Assembly (NCBI GenBank): GCA_900753325.1
Contig: CAADYO010000018.1
Span: 1-64,000 of the forward strand
Direction: 5' to 3'
DNA: 64,000 nt
Source of the DNA: Bacilli bacterium
GTDB taxonomy: Bacteria > Bacillota_I > Bacilli_A > RF39 > UBA660
Position 1 is the first letter of the stretch; each line of letters opens with the position of its first letter. Below are positions 17,122-25,409 of the stretch, one piece after another. The notes beneath the pieces are model-generated. The model was not told the origin of the DNA. It worked only from the letters and a program-made list of their open reading frames with translations, and searched no databases. Both the position numbers and the translations under genes were made by a program.

Positions 17122-17982
17122 ATGTATTTAACTCAACTATTAGAATGTAGTAAAACTTTAGGAACTTGCTGTAGTGATTATGGAGTTGCTGGTATACTGT
17201 CAATCATTAAAAGAGCACTTAATATAATTCAACTTATCGCACCAATAGTTTTGCTCCTTTCCCTTATAATTGGTTTCATAAAATTAATGTTTAATCCGGA
17301 AGATAAAAAAGGAACCAAGCCAATATTCAATAAAATAATAGCTATCTTTCTTTGCTTTCTAATGCCGACAATTATAAATTTATTTTTTAATATGATGCCC
17401 GAAAAAGTAGAAGTAAGTGCCTGCTGGAAAGCAGCTGAAAGTGTAAAAGAAAATACAATAGCATACAAAAATAATAATAAGTATTATGCTAGTAATAATG
17501 GAAGCACCGCAACATTTTTTACAGGACTAGAAGATTATCAGTCTTCAACTGGTACAGATGATGGTACTGGAACAGGCTCCGGCTCAGGCAATACTAATGG
17601 TAGTGCCATGGGAAAAGAAATAGTAGCGTATGCTAAGCAGTTTGTTGGGCAAAGATATGCATGGGGTGGAACTTGGAATGGAGAACTTCCTTATACACCG
17701 ACCGACTGTTCTGGCTTTGTTCAAGGTGTATTTAAACACTTTGGTATAAATTTACAACGTTCAACAGGTGCCCAATGGGCTGATAAATCAACCTACACCT
17801 TAGTAAGCCCAAGTGATATAAGAGCGGGTGATGTTGTTATGTATGGTGGTCATGTAGGAATTTTAACTGGTAATGGCAATGAGTTTGTTCATGCATCTAC
17901 TAGTGCTACTGGTATAAAGTTATCACCAGATTATAGTTATTCAACACCATTAGGAATAATGCGTATAAATGGTGTAAATTAG
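17122..17982 (+). CDS. VirB2/TrbC-like membrane domain fused to NlpC/P60 cell-wall hydrolase
   Basis: A 286-residue fusion. Residues about 20-95 hold two membrane helices joined by a polar loop (NPEDKKGTKPIFNK). The layout and the ACW motif after helix 2 match the VirB2-like protein encoded at 37417. A G/S/T-rich linker (about 125-165) follows, then an NlpC/P60 domain. Its catalytic Cys is in PTDCSGFVQGVF near residue 195 and His in MYGGHVGILTG near 243. The family cleaves peptidoglycan peptides. The ATG lies behind AGGTGAGTATT; a GTG inside that site is less likely. It sits between trmR and yrrN, where Bacillus has no such gene. I infer a peptidoglycan-opening role with the secretion system. 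Confidence 0.85.
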   Translation: MYLTQLLECSKTLGTCCSDYGVAGILSIIKRALNIIQLIAPIVLLLSLIIGFIKLMFNPEDKKGTKPIFNKIIAIFLCFLMPTIINLFFNMMPEKVEVSACWKAAESVKENTIAYKNNNKYYASNNGSTATFFTGLEDYQSSTGTDDGTGTGSGSGNTNGSAMGKEIVAYAKQFVGQRYAWGGTWNGELPYTPTDCSGFVQGVFKHFGINLQRSTGAQWADKSTYTLVSPSDIRAGDVVMYGGHVGILTGNGNEFVHASTSATGIKLSPDYSYSTPLGIMRINGVN

Positions 17983-17992
17983 GAGGCTATTT

Positions 17993-18769
17993 ATGATAAT
18001 ATATGATAAAAAAAGTACTAATAAAAAAAAGATAACAAAATCACCTAATAAAGAAATAAACTTAAAACAATTATTTCCTATATTTATAGCTGTTATAGCA
18101 ATTATTTGCATAATTATATTTTATATATATAATCAAAAGAAAGAAAACTACAGCAATATAAAAATATATCAAGATGAGCCAATAGTAATGACTAGGTATG
18201 ACAATAATAATAGTAAATATCCTATTATAGTTCCTTTCATAAATATAGATAATGATACCGTTGAAAGTCTTAATACGGAAATACTAAATTATTCTCAAGA
18301 ATATGCCAAGAAGAAAAAAAATGCAATTACTTATGAATATGAAATTAATGGGGATATTTTATCACTTGTTGTAAAAGCTATAAATAATAATACGGGAGAA
18401 GCACCAAGAGCAGAGTATAGAACATATAATTTTAATTTAGAAACCCTAAAACAAATTAGTGATGATGAATTGTTAGAATTATTTGGCCAAGATTATAAAA
18501 CGGTTGAAAAAATAATTGAAAATAAATTAAAATATTATTATGCCGATGAAGTTAAAACCGGTTATATTACAAAAGCAGAATGTAATTATAATTGTTTCCT
18601 TAAACTACGTCATATCGACAGCTATTTAGATGGAGTATGTTTTTACATAAAATCAGGTTCCTTAATAGCATACAGACCATTTATAATTCATTCAATTTTA
18701 GGTGAAGAAAAGTATTATAAAAATGAAACATTTGAATTTCCAATAACAAAATCGAGTCAAGAAAGCTAA
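17993..18769 (+). CDS. Single-pass membrane protein, possibly DUF3298/PdaC-like outer domain
   Basis: A 258-residue protein. A basic cytoplasmic N-terminus of about 30 residues is followed by one membrane helix (FPIFIAVIAIICIIIFYIY) and an outer domain. That domain has alternating strands and helices, including NGDILSLVVKAIN and YNFNLETLKQISDDELLEL. The pattern recalls DUF3298/DUF4163 domains found beside wall-modifying enzymes, but I cannot confirm this. The start follows TAGGAGGCT, 10 bases after the NlpC/P60 gene, so the two form an inserted pair. It ends in a terminator. Confidence 0.75.
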   Translation: MIIYDKKSTNKKKITKSPNKEINLKQLFPIFIAVIAIICIIIFYIYNQKKENYSNIKIYQDEPIVMTRYDNNNSKYPIIVPFINIDNDTVESLNTEILNYSQEYAKKKKNAITYEYEINGDILSLVVKAINNNTGEAPRAEYRTYNFNLETLKQISDDELLELFGQDYKTVEKIIENKLKYYYADEVKTGYITKAECNYNCFLKLRHIDSYLDGVCFYIKSGSLIAYRPFIIHSILGEEKYYKNETFEFPITKSSQES

Positions 18770-18785
18770 ATACTTTCTTTTTTTT
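18759..18785 (+). terminator. Terminator at the end of the ireB-mltG operon
   Basis: AAGAAAG and CTTTCTT form a 7-bp stem spanning the stop codon, followed directly by a long T-run. Confidence 0.65.
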
Positions 18786-18886
18786 CAAAAAGTATTAAGT
18801 AAAAATAGTCTAAATAAGAAAAATATGATATAATCTACCTTGAAAACCACTCTCATCCATAAACCGGATTAGAAAAGAGGAATATA

Positions 18887-19750
18887 ATGAAAATATTAAC
18901 TGAAGCAAATATAATTGATGATGAAATTATAAAAAACTCCGATGGCTTGATTTTATCTTTAAAAAACTACTCTTCTCAAAGTCCTATAACCTATACCATA
19001 GAAGAAATTGAAAAGATAGTCGAAAAATATCAAAATACTGAAATATTTGTAAATTTAAATAAAAACTTTTTTAATGATGAAATATCTTCTTTAAAAGAAA
19101 TCCTTTTAAGATTAGATAAACTAAATATAAAAGGTATTTTCTTCTATGATTTAGCAATCCTACAACTAAAAAAAGAACTAAACTTAAAAACGGACCTAAT
19201 TTGGAGTCAAACCTATATGGTAAATAATTATAAGACTTGCAATTATTACCATAGTAAGGGTGTAAAATATGCCTTATTAAGTAAAGAAATAACACTAGAA
19301 GAAATAAAAGAAATACTATCAAAAAGTTCTATAACAGCCATAGTTGAGACCATCAGTATGCCAAGTGTTGCTTTTTCAAAAAGGAAACTTTTAACAAACT
19401 ATTATCACAATCTAAATAAAAAATCTAAAAATAAACTTCTTATTACTGAAAAGGCTACTAACCAAATATATCAAGTACTAGAAGATGAAACTGGTACGAA
19501 TTTCTTTCTTAACAATATAACGAATGCCACTTCTATAATAAAAGAATTATATGAATCTGGTTGTAAATATATAGTATTAAGAGAATATGGTATAGATGAA
19601 AAAACTTTTAGAGAAATTCTTTTTGATACTAAAAAATATATAGAGGGAAAATGTCTTTCTGAAGAGTACATAAAAAAATATCAGAGTCTAGGAGATTTTA
19701 CAAATTTCTTCTTTAAAAAGACAATATATCGGGTGAAGAAAAATGACTAA
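18887..19750 (+). CDS. U32-family protein, small partner (YrrN/TrhP1-like)
   Basis: A 287-residue member of the peptidase U32 superfamily. It resembles Bacillus YrrN, the short partner of YrrO in prephenate-dependent tRNA U34 hydroxylation. A barrel-like pattern is seen with IEEIEKIVEKYQNTEIFVNL, IKGIFFYDLAILQLKKEL and IKELYESGCKYIVLREYG. The usual U32 signature with cysteines is absent, as expected for the N-partner. The ATG follows AAAAGAGG. Its end overlaps the next gene by eight bases. A TATAAT at 18829-18834 lies upstream but has no clear -35. Confidence 0.78.
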   Translation: MKILTEANIIDDEIIKNSDGLILSLKNYSSQSPITYTIEEIEKIVEKYQNTEIFVNLNKNFFNDEISSLKEILLRLDKLNIKGIFFYDLAILQLKKELNLKTDLIWSQTYMVNNYKTCNYYHSKGVKYALLSKEITLEEIKEILSKSSITAIVETISMPSVAFSKRKLLTNYYHNLNKKSKNKLLITEKATNQIYQVLEDETGTNFFLNNITNATSIIKELYESGCKYIVLREYGIDEKTFREILFDTKKYIEGKCLSEEYIKKYQSLGDFTNFFFKKTIYRVKKND

Positions 19751-20927
19751 AGTAGAATTATTATCTCCAGCGGGAGATTTAGAAAGATTAAAGGTAACAT
19801 TATTATATGGAGCAGATGCTGTATATATTGGTGGCGAAAAATATAGTTTAAGAGCAAATGCTACCAACTTTACTCTAGAAGAAATAAAAGAAGGATGTGA
19901 CTTTGCACATAAATTAAATAAAAAAGTATATTTAACTTCAAATATAGTATTTCATAATGAGGATATGGCCGATGTTGAAAAATATCTAAAAGAAGTTGTT
20001 GACTGTGGAATAGATGCCTTTATTGTGTCTGATCCATTTATAATTTCATACATTAAAAGTAATTTTCCAAAAACAGAAGTACACTTATCAACTCAAAATT
20101 CTACAAGTAATTATAAAGCTGTTGAATACTTTAAGCAAGAAGGTGTAGACCGTGTTGTTTTAGCTAGAGAAGTTGGGAAAAAAGACATTAAAGAAATAAT
20201 TGAAAAGACTCATGTCGACATAGAAGTTTTTATTCATGGAGCAATGTGTACTTGTTTCTCGGGACGCTGTGCCTTATCAAATTATGTAACAAATAGAGAT
20301 GCTAATCGTGGAGGCTGCGCCCAAGTATGTCGTTTTGCCTTTGAAACAACAGAAGAAAAAGACTTTACAATGGCAACAAAAGATTTAAACATGGCTGAAT
20401 ACGTAACAGATCTTATTGATATAGGCGTCAAAAGTTTGAAAGTCGAAGGAAGAATGAGATCATTATATTATCTAGCCACGGTAATTGGAACATATCGAGA
20501 AATAATAGATAGATATTATAATAAGACACTGACAAAAGAAATTATGAAAAAATTAGAATATCGTTTGAGTAGAGTAGCAAATCGAGAAGTTTCAACACAC
20601 TTCTTTCTAAAAGAAGCTGATTATAATGATCAGTATTATTCCGGACGTCAGGAATTATCAAATCAAGACTATTTAGGATTAATTACTGGTTATGATAAAG
20701 AGAATGATTGCTTAATACTAGTTGAAAGAAATTACTTTAAACCAAATGATAAAATAGAGATATTTACACCAACCGGTGAAGTATTCCCATATACGGTTGA
20801 TAAAATATATGACGAGGAAATGAATGAACTAGAAGTAGCTAGACATCCAGAACAAGTCTTAAAACTAAAATTTGATCATGAATTACCAAAATATTCTATG
20901 ATTAGATTAATAACAAAGGAGGGTTAA
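19743..20927 (+). CDS. trhP: U32-family tRNA hydroxylation protein (YrrO/TrhP2-like)
   Basis: A 394-residue U32 protein. It begins ELLSPAGDLERLKVTLLYGADAVYIGG, has HLSTQNSTSNYKAVEY near residue 118, and the cysteine-rich block HGAMCTCFSGRCALSNY near 163 followed by GGCAQVCRF. The four-cysteine pattern is the Fe-S-like site of TrhP/RlhA proteins. KSLKVEGRMRS near 230 is also typical. By orthology it helps form 5-hydroxyuridine at tRNA U34, which TrmR encoded 3 kb upstream would methylate. It is coupled to the preceding partner by overlap. Confidence 0.92.
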   Translation: MTKVELLSPAGDLERLKVTLLYGADAVYIGGEKYSLRANATNFTLEEIKEGCDFAHKLNKKVYLTSNIVFHNEDMADVEKYLKEVVDCGIDAFIVSDPFIISYIKSNFPKTEVHLSTQNSTSNYKAVEYFKQEGVDRVVLAREVGKKDIKEIIEKTHVDIEVFIHGAMCTCFSGRCALSNYVTNRDANRGGCAQVCRFAFETTEEKDFTMATKDLNMAEYVTDLIDIGVKSLKVEGRMRSLYYLATVIGTYREIIDRYYNKTLTKEIMKKLEYRLSRVANREVSTHFFLKEADYNDQYYSGRQELSNQDYLGLITGYDKENDCLILVERNYFKPNDKIEIFTPTGEVFPYTVDKIYDEEMNELEVARHPEQVLKLKFDHELPKYSMIRLITKEG

Positions 20928-20929
20928 TT

Positions 20930-21295
20930 ATGGGAAAGAAATTTTATAAAACAGAAGTATTTGAATATGGAGATAGTAAAATAAGGAAAGCAGGCAACAT
21001 AATCGTTGAAAAGAGACTATTAGGCGTAAGAGAAATAGTATCAGGTGTAGAAATGGATTGCATTCATGATTTATTACCATTTAATATTGCTGAGGCTGAT
21101 ATAGCAAGAACAGGACATTATATTTATGTAAGACGAAGTCAACTAAATAATGACTCAGTAGCAACACAAGCTGATATAATTAGCTACGTTGATGGATATG
21201 AAAATAATCCATTTAAAAAAATAGCTGATGAAATAATTACAAAAGAGCAAAGACAAAAAGCTATGACAAAAGTTTCTAAAGTTAAAAGAGGATAA
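20930..21295 (+). CDS. Conserved-looking soluble protein of unknown function
   Basis: A 121-residue, charged, apparently cytoplasmic protein with no membrane segment. Strand-rich N-terminal stretches (KAGNIIVEKRLLGVREIVSG) are followed by DLLPFNIAEADIARTGHYIY and a basic C-terminal tail. It begins two bases after trhP stops, behind GGAGGGTTAATT, and is followed six bases later by the HD phosphohydrolase gene, so it is part of the operon. I do not recognise a family. In Bacillus this position holds udk, to which it bears no resemblance. Confidence 0.75.
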   Translation: MGKKFYKTEVFEYGDSKIRKAGNIIVEKRLLGVREIVSGVEMDCIHDLLPFNIAEADIARTGHYIYVRRSQLNNDSVATQADIISYVDGYENNPFKKIADEIITKEQRQKAMTKVSKVKRG

Positions 21296-21301
21296 GAAGA
21301 T

Positions 21302-22426
21302 ATGAAAAATTTAGAAGTTGTTAAAAATAATTTTTTAGCCCAAGAGAATATATATTCAAAATATGCTACAAAAAGCAAAGATGCCATTCGCTTTGAAAAA
21401 ATACTTGATGATGATATAAGAACACCATTTTTTAGAGATATAGACCGTATTATTCATGCTTTAAGCTACACAAGATACTTGGATAAAACTCAAGTTTATT
21501 CCTTTAAGCATAATGATCATATATCAAAAAGAATGACACATGTTCAGTTGGTAAGCAAAGTAGCTAGAACTATTGGAAGAGGATTAAGGTTAAATACAGA
21601 TTTAATAGAAGCAATAGCCTTAGGACATGATATTGGGCATACTCCGTTAGGTCATACAGGAGAGACAATTCTAAATGAAATATCACTAAGAGAGTTAAAT
21701 GAATATTTTGCTCATAATATTCAAGGCGTAAGACACTATATGTATGTAGAAAATAATGGTAAAGGCCTTAATTTAACAGTTCAAGTTTTAGATGGAATAA
21801 TGTGTCACAATGGGGAATTATTATCAAATAAATATGAGCCAGATATCAATAAAACCAAAGAAGAGTTTTTAAAACAATATCAAGACTCATACAAAGATTT
21901 AAAATCATCAGCTAAAAACCATCCTATGACTCTTGAAGGGTGTGTTGTACGCATTAGTGACATAGTAGGATACATTGGTAGAGATATAGAAGATGCCATT
22001 AATTTAGGTTTGTTTAATAGAGAAGATTTACCAAAAACAATTACTGAAGTTTTAGGTAATGATAACAGAGATATAATAAACACAATAGTAACAGATATTA
22101 TTGATAATAGCGTAGATAAACCATATATTACAATGAGCAAAAAGGTCTATCAAGCCTTGAACGATTTAAAAAAATTTAATTATGAAAATATTTATAGTAA
22201 AAGTCTAAGTGATGAAGAAAAAGAATATTATAGAAAAGGCATGAATAATATATACAACAGATATTTAAAAGCAATTAATAATCACGAGACAGAAAATATC
22301 ATATATAAAATATTTCTGAACAATCAATCTAATGAATATTTAGAAAATACAGTACCTAAGCGTCAAGTAATAGATTTTATTGCCGGTATGACAGATGAGC
22401 TATTCTTAGAAGAGATAAAAAGGTAA
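21302..22426 (+). CDS. dgt: dGTPase-like HD-domain triphosphohydrolase
   Basis: A 374-residue HD phosphohydrolase. The N-terminal RDIDRIIHALSYTRYLDKTQVY and the H...HD...D motif are seen: MTHVQLVSKVARTIGRGL near residue 79, then the metal site GHDIGHTPLGHTGE near 109, with the last Asp in ISDIVGYIGRDIEDA near 220. The family hydrolyses dNTPs to nucleoside and triphosphate (dGTPase; Bacillus YwfO-like). It follows the unknown gene after six bases. A new promoter begins directly after its stop. Confidence 0.9.
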   Translation: MKNLEVVKNNFLAQENIYSKYATKSKDAIRFEKILDDDIRTPFFRDIDRIIHALSYTRYLDKTQVYSFKHNDHISKRMTHVQLVSKVARTIGRGLRLNTDLIEAIALGHDIGHTPLGHTGETILNEISLRELNEYFAHNIQGVRHYMYVENNGKGLNLTVQVLDGIMCHNGELLSNKYEPDINKTKEEFLKQYQDSYKDLKSSAKNHPMTLEGCVVRISDIVGYIGRDIEDAINLGLFNREDLPKTITEVLGNDNRDIINTIVTDIIDNSVDKPYITMSKKVYQALNDLKKFNYENIYSKSLSDEEKEYYRKGMNNIYNRYLKAINNHETENIIYKIFLNNQSNEYLENTVPKRQVIDFIAGMTDELFLEEIKR

Positions 22427-22432
22427 AAAAGC

Positions 22433-22461
22433 TTGTAATAATACAACATTTATGGTATAAT
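22433..22461 (+). promoter_or_regulatory. Promoter for the 22496 gene
   Basis: TTGTAA and a consensus TATAAT are separated by 17 bases, 34 bases before the start codon. Confidence 0.75.
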
Positions 22462-22495
22462 ATGTCTACTTTTGAAGGAGAATATAGGTGATAAT

Positions 22496-23122
22496 ATGAA
22501 AGTTTTAACAACCAATAAAGATGAATTGTCCACATACATTACAAAGGTTATTGATGCTGGTGATACGCTAAGTATAAAATTTGCTGATGGAACAATATTT
22601 GAGGGCTATGAAAAAACAGAAGAAAATTTTAAAATAATTGCTGATGCCATGGAATCACAGGTAGAAATTGGTATAGAAAACTTACAAAAATTTAAAAATA
22701 AAGTTGCATTGTGTGGTATGGAAGCTGCAACGGTAACAGTAGGAGTTCCAATAGCGGTAGCTCTAAATCCAAGTTTACAAACAGAAGAAAATCTAGTTTT
22801 AGCGGGTGCTGCAGTGATAGTAGGTGCCGGATTTGGAATTGTAAATTTACTAAGAAATTCTGCTAAAGTTAAAGAAATAGAAAAGTTTCAATATCGAAAT
22901 GAAATGTGTGAAGATTTAGAAAATATTGAACAATATCCACATGCTTTAAATGGGCTTAGAAGACGTGTTGCTGAACTTGTAGATAGACTTGAAAATCCAT
23001 TTAGTGCTATTAACTCTGAACAATTCACAACCAAAGATTTGCAAAAAATAAGTCAAAATATTGAAAGAGAAAAAGTTTATCAATTAAAGCCAGCTACTTT
23101 TTTTACCAATAAGCATCAATAA
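22496..23122 (+). CDS. Putative membrane-associated protein, unknown function
   Basis: A 208-residue protein. The N-terminal 75 residues are soluble and charged (IKFADGTIFEGYEKTEENFKI). A pair of hydrophobic stretches follows around residues 78-95 and 104-124 (VLAGAAVIVGAGFGIVNLL), then a charged helical C-terminus (GLRRRVAELVDRLENPF). The ATG is chosen because GGAGAATATAGGTGATAAT precedes it; an upstream TTG in frame is unlikely. I recognise no family. It has its own promoter and lies between the dGTPase gene and greA. Confidence 0.7.
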   Translation: MKVLTTNKDELSTYITKVIDAGDTLSIKFADGTIFEGYEKTEENFKIIADAMESQVEIGIENLQKFKNKVALCGMEAATVTVGVPIAVALNPSLQTEENLVLAGAAVIVGAGFGIVNLLRNSAKVKEIEKFQYRNEMCEDLENIEQYPHALNGLRRRVAELVDRLENPFSAINSEQFTTKDLQKISQNIEREKVYQLKPATFFTNKHQ

Positions 23123-23193
23123 ATAAATAACTAAAAATCAAAAATTATCCATAAATTATTCTTGCCATTGACAAGAAAATAAATAAAAAATTA

Positions 23194-23222
23194 TTGCTTA
23201 AATAAAAAAAATATGTTATACT
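23194..23222 (+). promoter_or_regulatory. Promoter for greA
   Basis: TTGCTT and TATACT are separated by 17 bases. The 5' leader of about 60 bases contains a small TTGAA/TTCAA hairpin (23232-23248). Confidence 0.65.
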
Positions 23223-23285
23223 ATCGCAAGTTGAATCTAGAGTTCAATGATAAATTTGTATTAAACATTTAATGAGGTGATAAAG

Positions 23286-23756
23286 ATGGGAAATAAAAAT
23301 ACTGTATATTTAACCCAAGAAGGTTTGGATGACTTAAAGAATGAATTAGATAATTTAATTAATGTAAGACGTCCAGAAAACATTCAAGCTATAAAGGAAG
23401 CAAGATCATTAGGAGATTTATCAGAAAATGCTGAATATGATGCCGCTCGTAATGAACAAGCACAAATAGAAGGAAGAATAAAACAATTAGAAAAAATGTT
23501 GGAAAATGTTTCTATTATTAGCGAGGTATCTAAAGATAAAGTAGGTATTGGAAATACTGTTACTATAAAATATGTTGATGATGATGAAGAGGATGAGTAT
23601 AAAATAGTAGGTAGCCAAGAAGCCGACCCATTTGAAAGTAGAATTTCTAATGAAAGCCCTATAGCTAAAGCCTTACTAGAACATAAAGTTGGCGATATTG
23701 TAACAGTAGAGAGCCCTAACGGTTCATATGAAATTGAAATTGTTGAAATAAAGTAA
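23286..23756 (+). CDS. greA: Transcription elongation factor GreA
   Basis: A 156-residue factor that stimulates transcript cleavage by backtracked RNA polymerase. The N-terminal coiled coil is at residues 5-75, with the tip acidic residues in GDLSENAEYDAARNEQ. The C-terminal FKBP-like domain ends with ESPIAKALLEHKVGDIV and NGSYEIEIVEI. Length is normal. The ATG lies behind GAGGTGATAAAG; a GTG inside that site is rejected. It is followed by a strong terminator that also marks the left edge of the pilus/secretion locus. Confidence 0.97.
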   Translation: MGNKNTVYLTQEGLDDLKNELDNLINVRRPENIQAIKEARSLGDLSENAEYDAARNEQAQIEGRIKQLEKMLENVSIISEVSKDKVGIGNTVTIKYVDDDEEDEYKIVGSQEADPFESRISNESPIAKALLEHKVGDIVTVESPNGSYEIEIVEIK

Positions 23757-23759
23757 TCA

Positions 23760-23788
23760 GATAGTCAAAAATGACTATCTTTTTTTTT
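23760..23788 (+). terminator. Intrinsic terminator of greA
   Basis: GATAGTC and GACTATC form a 7-bp stem with loop AAAAAT, followed by nine T residues. Confidence 0.88.
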
Positions 23789-23836
23789 GAAAGTAAGATA
23801 TACTAAAAAAGAATAAAAGAATAGGGAGTTGATAAA

Positions 23837-25396
23837 GTGATTATCAGAAAACCATATGCATTCTTAATTAAAAACTTTAAAAAGATACATATATTTATGC
23901 TTTTATTATGTGCATATATTTACTACAAGTCTATAACTCTAAGCTCATTTATAAATGAATTTATGGAATTGTTTAGTTATGATAAATATAATGAGCCAAT
24001 TTCCAAATATACAGGCTTCCTTTCCATATTATTTTTACTTTTAATAATAGCCTCAAGTATCGTTTTAGTAATTCTTTTAAAACATAAAAACAAGCCATGG
24101 AAGTTATACTTATTACCAGCTATTGAATATACAGCCTTACTCATAACTTTTGCTTTTGTTACTAACTATTTCAATAGTTATACTATTGGTGATCTAGAAT
24201 CAACAACTATACGTGCTCTAAGAGATATAATGTTTATACTAACCATACCACAATATGGAGTATTTGCCTTACTAGCTATAAGAATATTTGGTATTGACCT
24301 AAATAAATTTAATTTTAAATCAGATGCCGAGTATTTAGAATTATCAGAAAGTGACCGTGAAGAAGTAGAAATAAATATTGATATCGATAAAGAAAGCTTT
24401 AAACGTACCTTTAAAAAATTAAAAAGAAATTTAGGTTACTTTTATCAAGAACATAAACGATTAGTAAGAGTAGCAATTATAATAGTAATTATAATAACCG
24501 GATATAAAAGCTATAAATACATATTTATAACAAATAAATCATATACCCAAGGAGATCTTATTAATACAAATGGTTATGAAATTAGAATTAACAATAGTTA
24601 CTATAGCGATAAAGATTATAAAGGAGATAAAATTTCCAAAGGAAGTAGTTTCGTTATACTAAACTTGACAATAAAAAATGATGTACAAAAAAGAACTGTT
24701 AACTTAAATAGATTTCACATTATGAACGGAACCTCAAATTATTCCCCAACAAATAAACTTTATGAAACACAATTTAAAGATTTAGGAAAAACAGTTTCAG
24801 AATTAACTTTGGAAAACGGAAAAGAAACCAGTATAAATTTAATTTACAAAGTAATGTCAAAAGAAGATGTGAATAGATTTGTTTTATACTATCAAGAATT
24901 AAATGGTAATGAAACACATTTACGCAAGATAAAATTAAAATTAGATGATATATCAGAAATAAAAGATAATGAAAAGAGTAATTTAGGAGACGTTCTAACT
25001 ATAAAAATGCCAACAGAAGAAAGAGAAGTTATATTTGATAATTTAGTGATTAGTGATACTGTAAATTATAGTAAGAATGCTTGCAATAATTCTGGCTGTT
25101 CTATATCAAGTTTTGAACAAACTGCTAAAACAGGTACCAAAATATTAAAAATTGACTTTGCTTCCAACGATTTTACTGGTAAAGATATGATTGACTTTTT
25201 ATCTAATTATGGTAAAATTAATTATGTAAATAATAGTAATACTAAGAAGAATATCAACATCCAGAATGCTCTTAACACAGAGGCTTATTATGGAAAATAT
25301 GTATATATAAAAGTTCCACAAGAAATAAGTGATGCTAAAGAAATAGATTTAGTGATTACGGCACGCAATAATAGATATACATATAAGTTAAAATAA
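23837..25396 (+). CDS. Multi-pass membrane protein with large outer domain, first gene of the pilus/secretion locus
   Basis: A 519-residue protein. Four hydrophobic segments lie in residues 15-160, then an acidic cytoplasmic stretch (ESDREEVEINIDIDKESFK) and a fifth segment near residue 210-228. An outer beta-rich region follows (about 235-519) with NGYEIRINNSYYSDKDY and VILNLTIKNDVQKRTVNLN, a pattern like DUF4352-type immunoglobulin folds. It has two nearby cysteines near 415 (NACNNSGCS). The GTG start follows AGGGAG. I do not recognise the family. Its place at the head of the locus suggests a platform or sensor role, which is inference. Confidence 0.75.
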   Translation: MIIRKPYAFLIKNFKKIHIFMLLLCAYIYYKSITLSSFINEFMELFSYDKYNEPISKYTGFLSILFLLLIIASSIVLVILLKHKNKPWKLYLLPAIEYTALLITFAFVTNYFNSYTIGDLESTTIRALRDIMFILTIPQYGVFALLAIRIFGIDLNKFNFKSDAEYLELSESDREEVEINIDIDKESFKRTFKKLKRNLGYFYQEHKRLVRVAIIIVIIITGYKSYKYIFITNKSYTQGDLINTNGYEIRINNSYYSDKDYKGDKISKGSSFVILNLTIKNDVQKRTVNLNRFHIMNGTSNYSPTNKLYETQFKDLGKTVSELTLENGKETSINLIYKVMSKEDVNRFVLYYQELNGNETHLRKIKLKLDDISEIKDNEKSNLGDVLTIKMPTEEREVIFDNLVISDTVNYSKNACNNSGCSISSFEQTAKTGTKILKIDFASNDFTGKDMIDFLSNYGKINYVNNSNTKKNINIQNALNTEAYYGKYVYIKVPQEISDAKEIDLVITARNNRYTYKLK

Positions 25397-25409
25397 GGAG
25401 ATATAGCAT

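Noticed and set aside
18829..18886. Leader before yrrN as a riboswitch
   Set aside because: Only a weak ATCC/GGAT pairing is visible in about 50 bases; no known riboswitch consensus.
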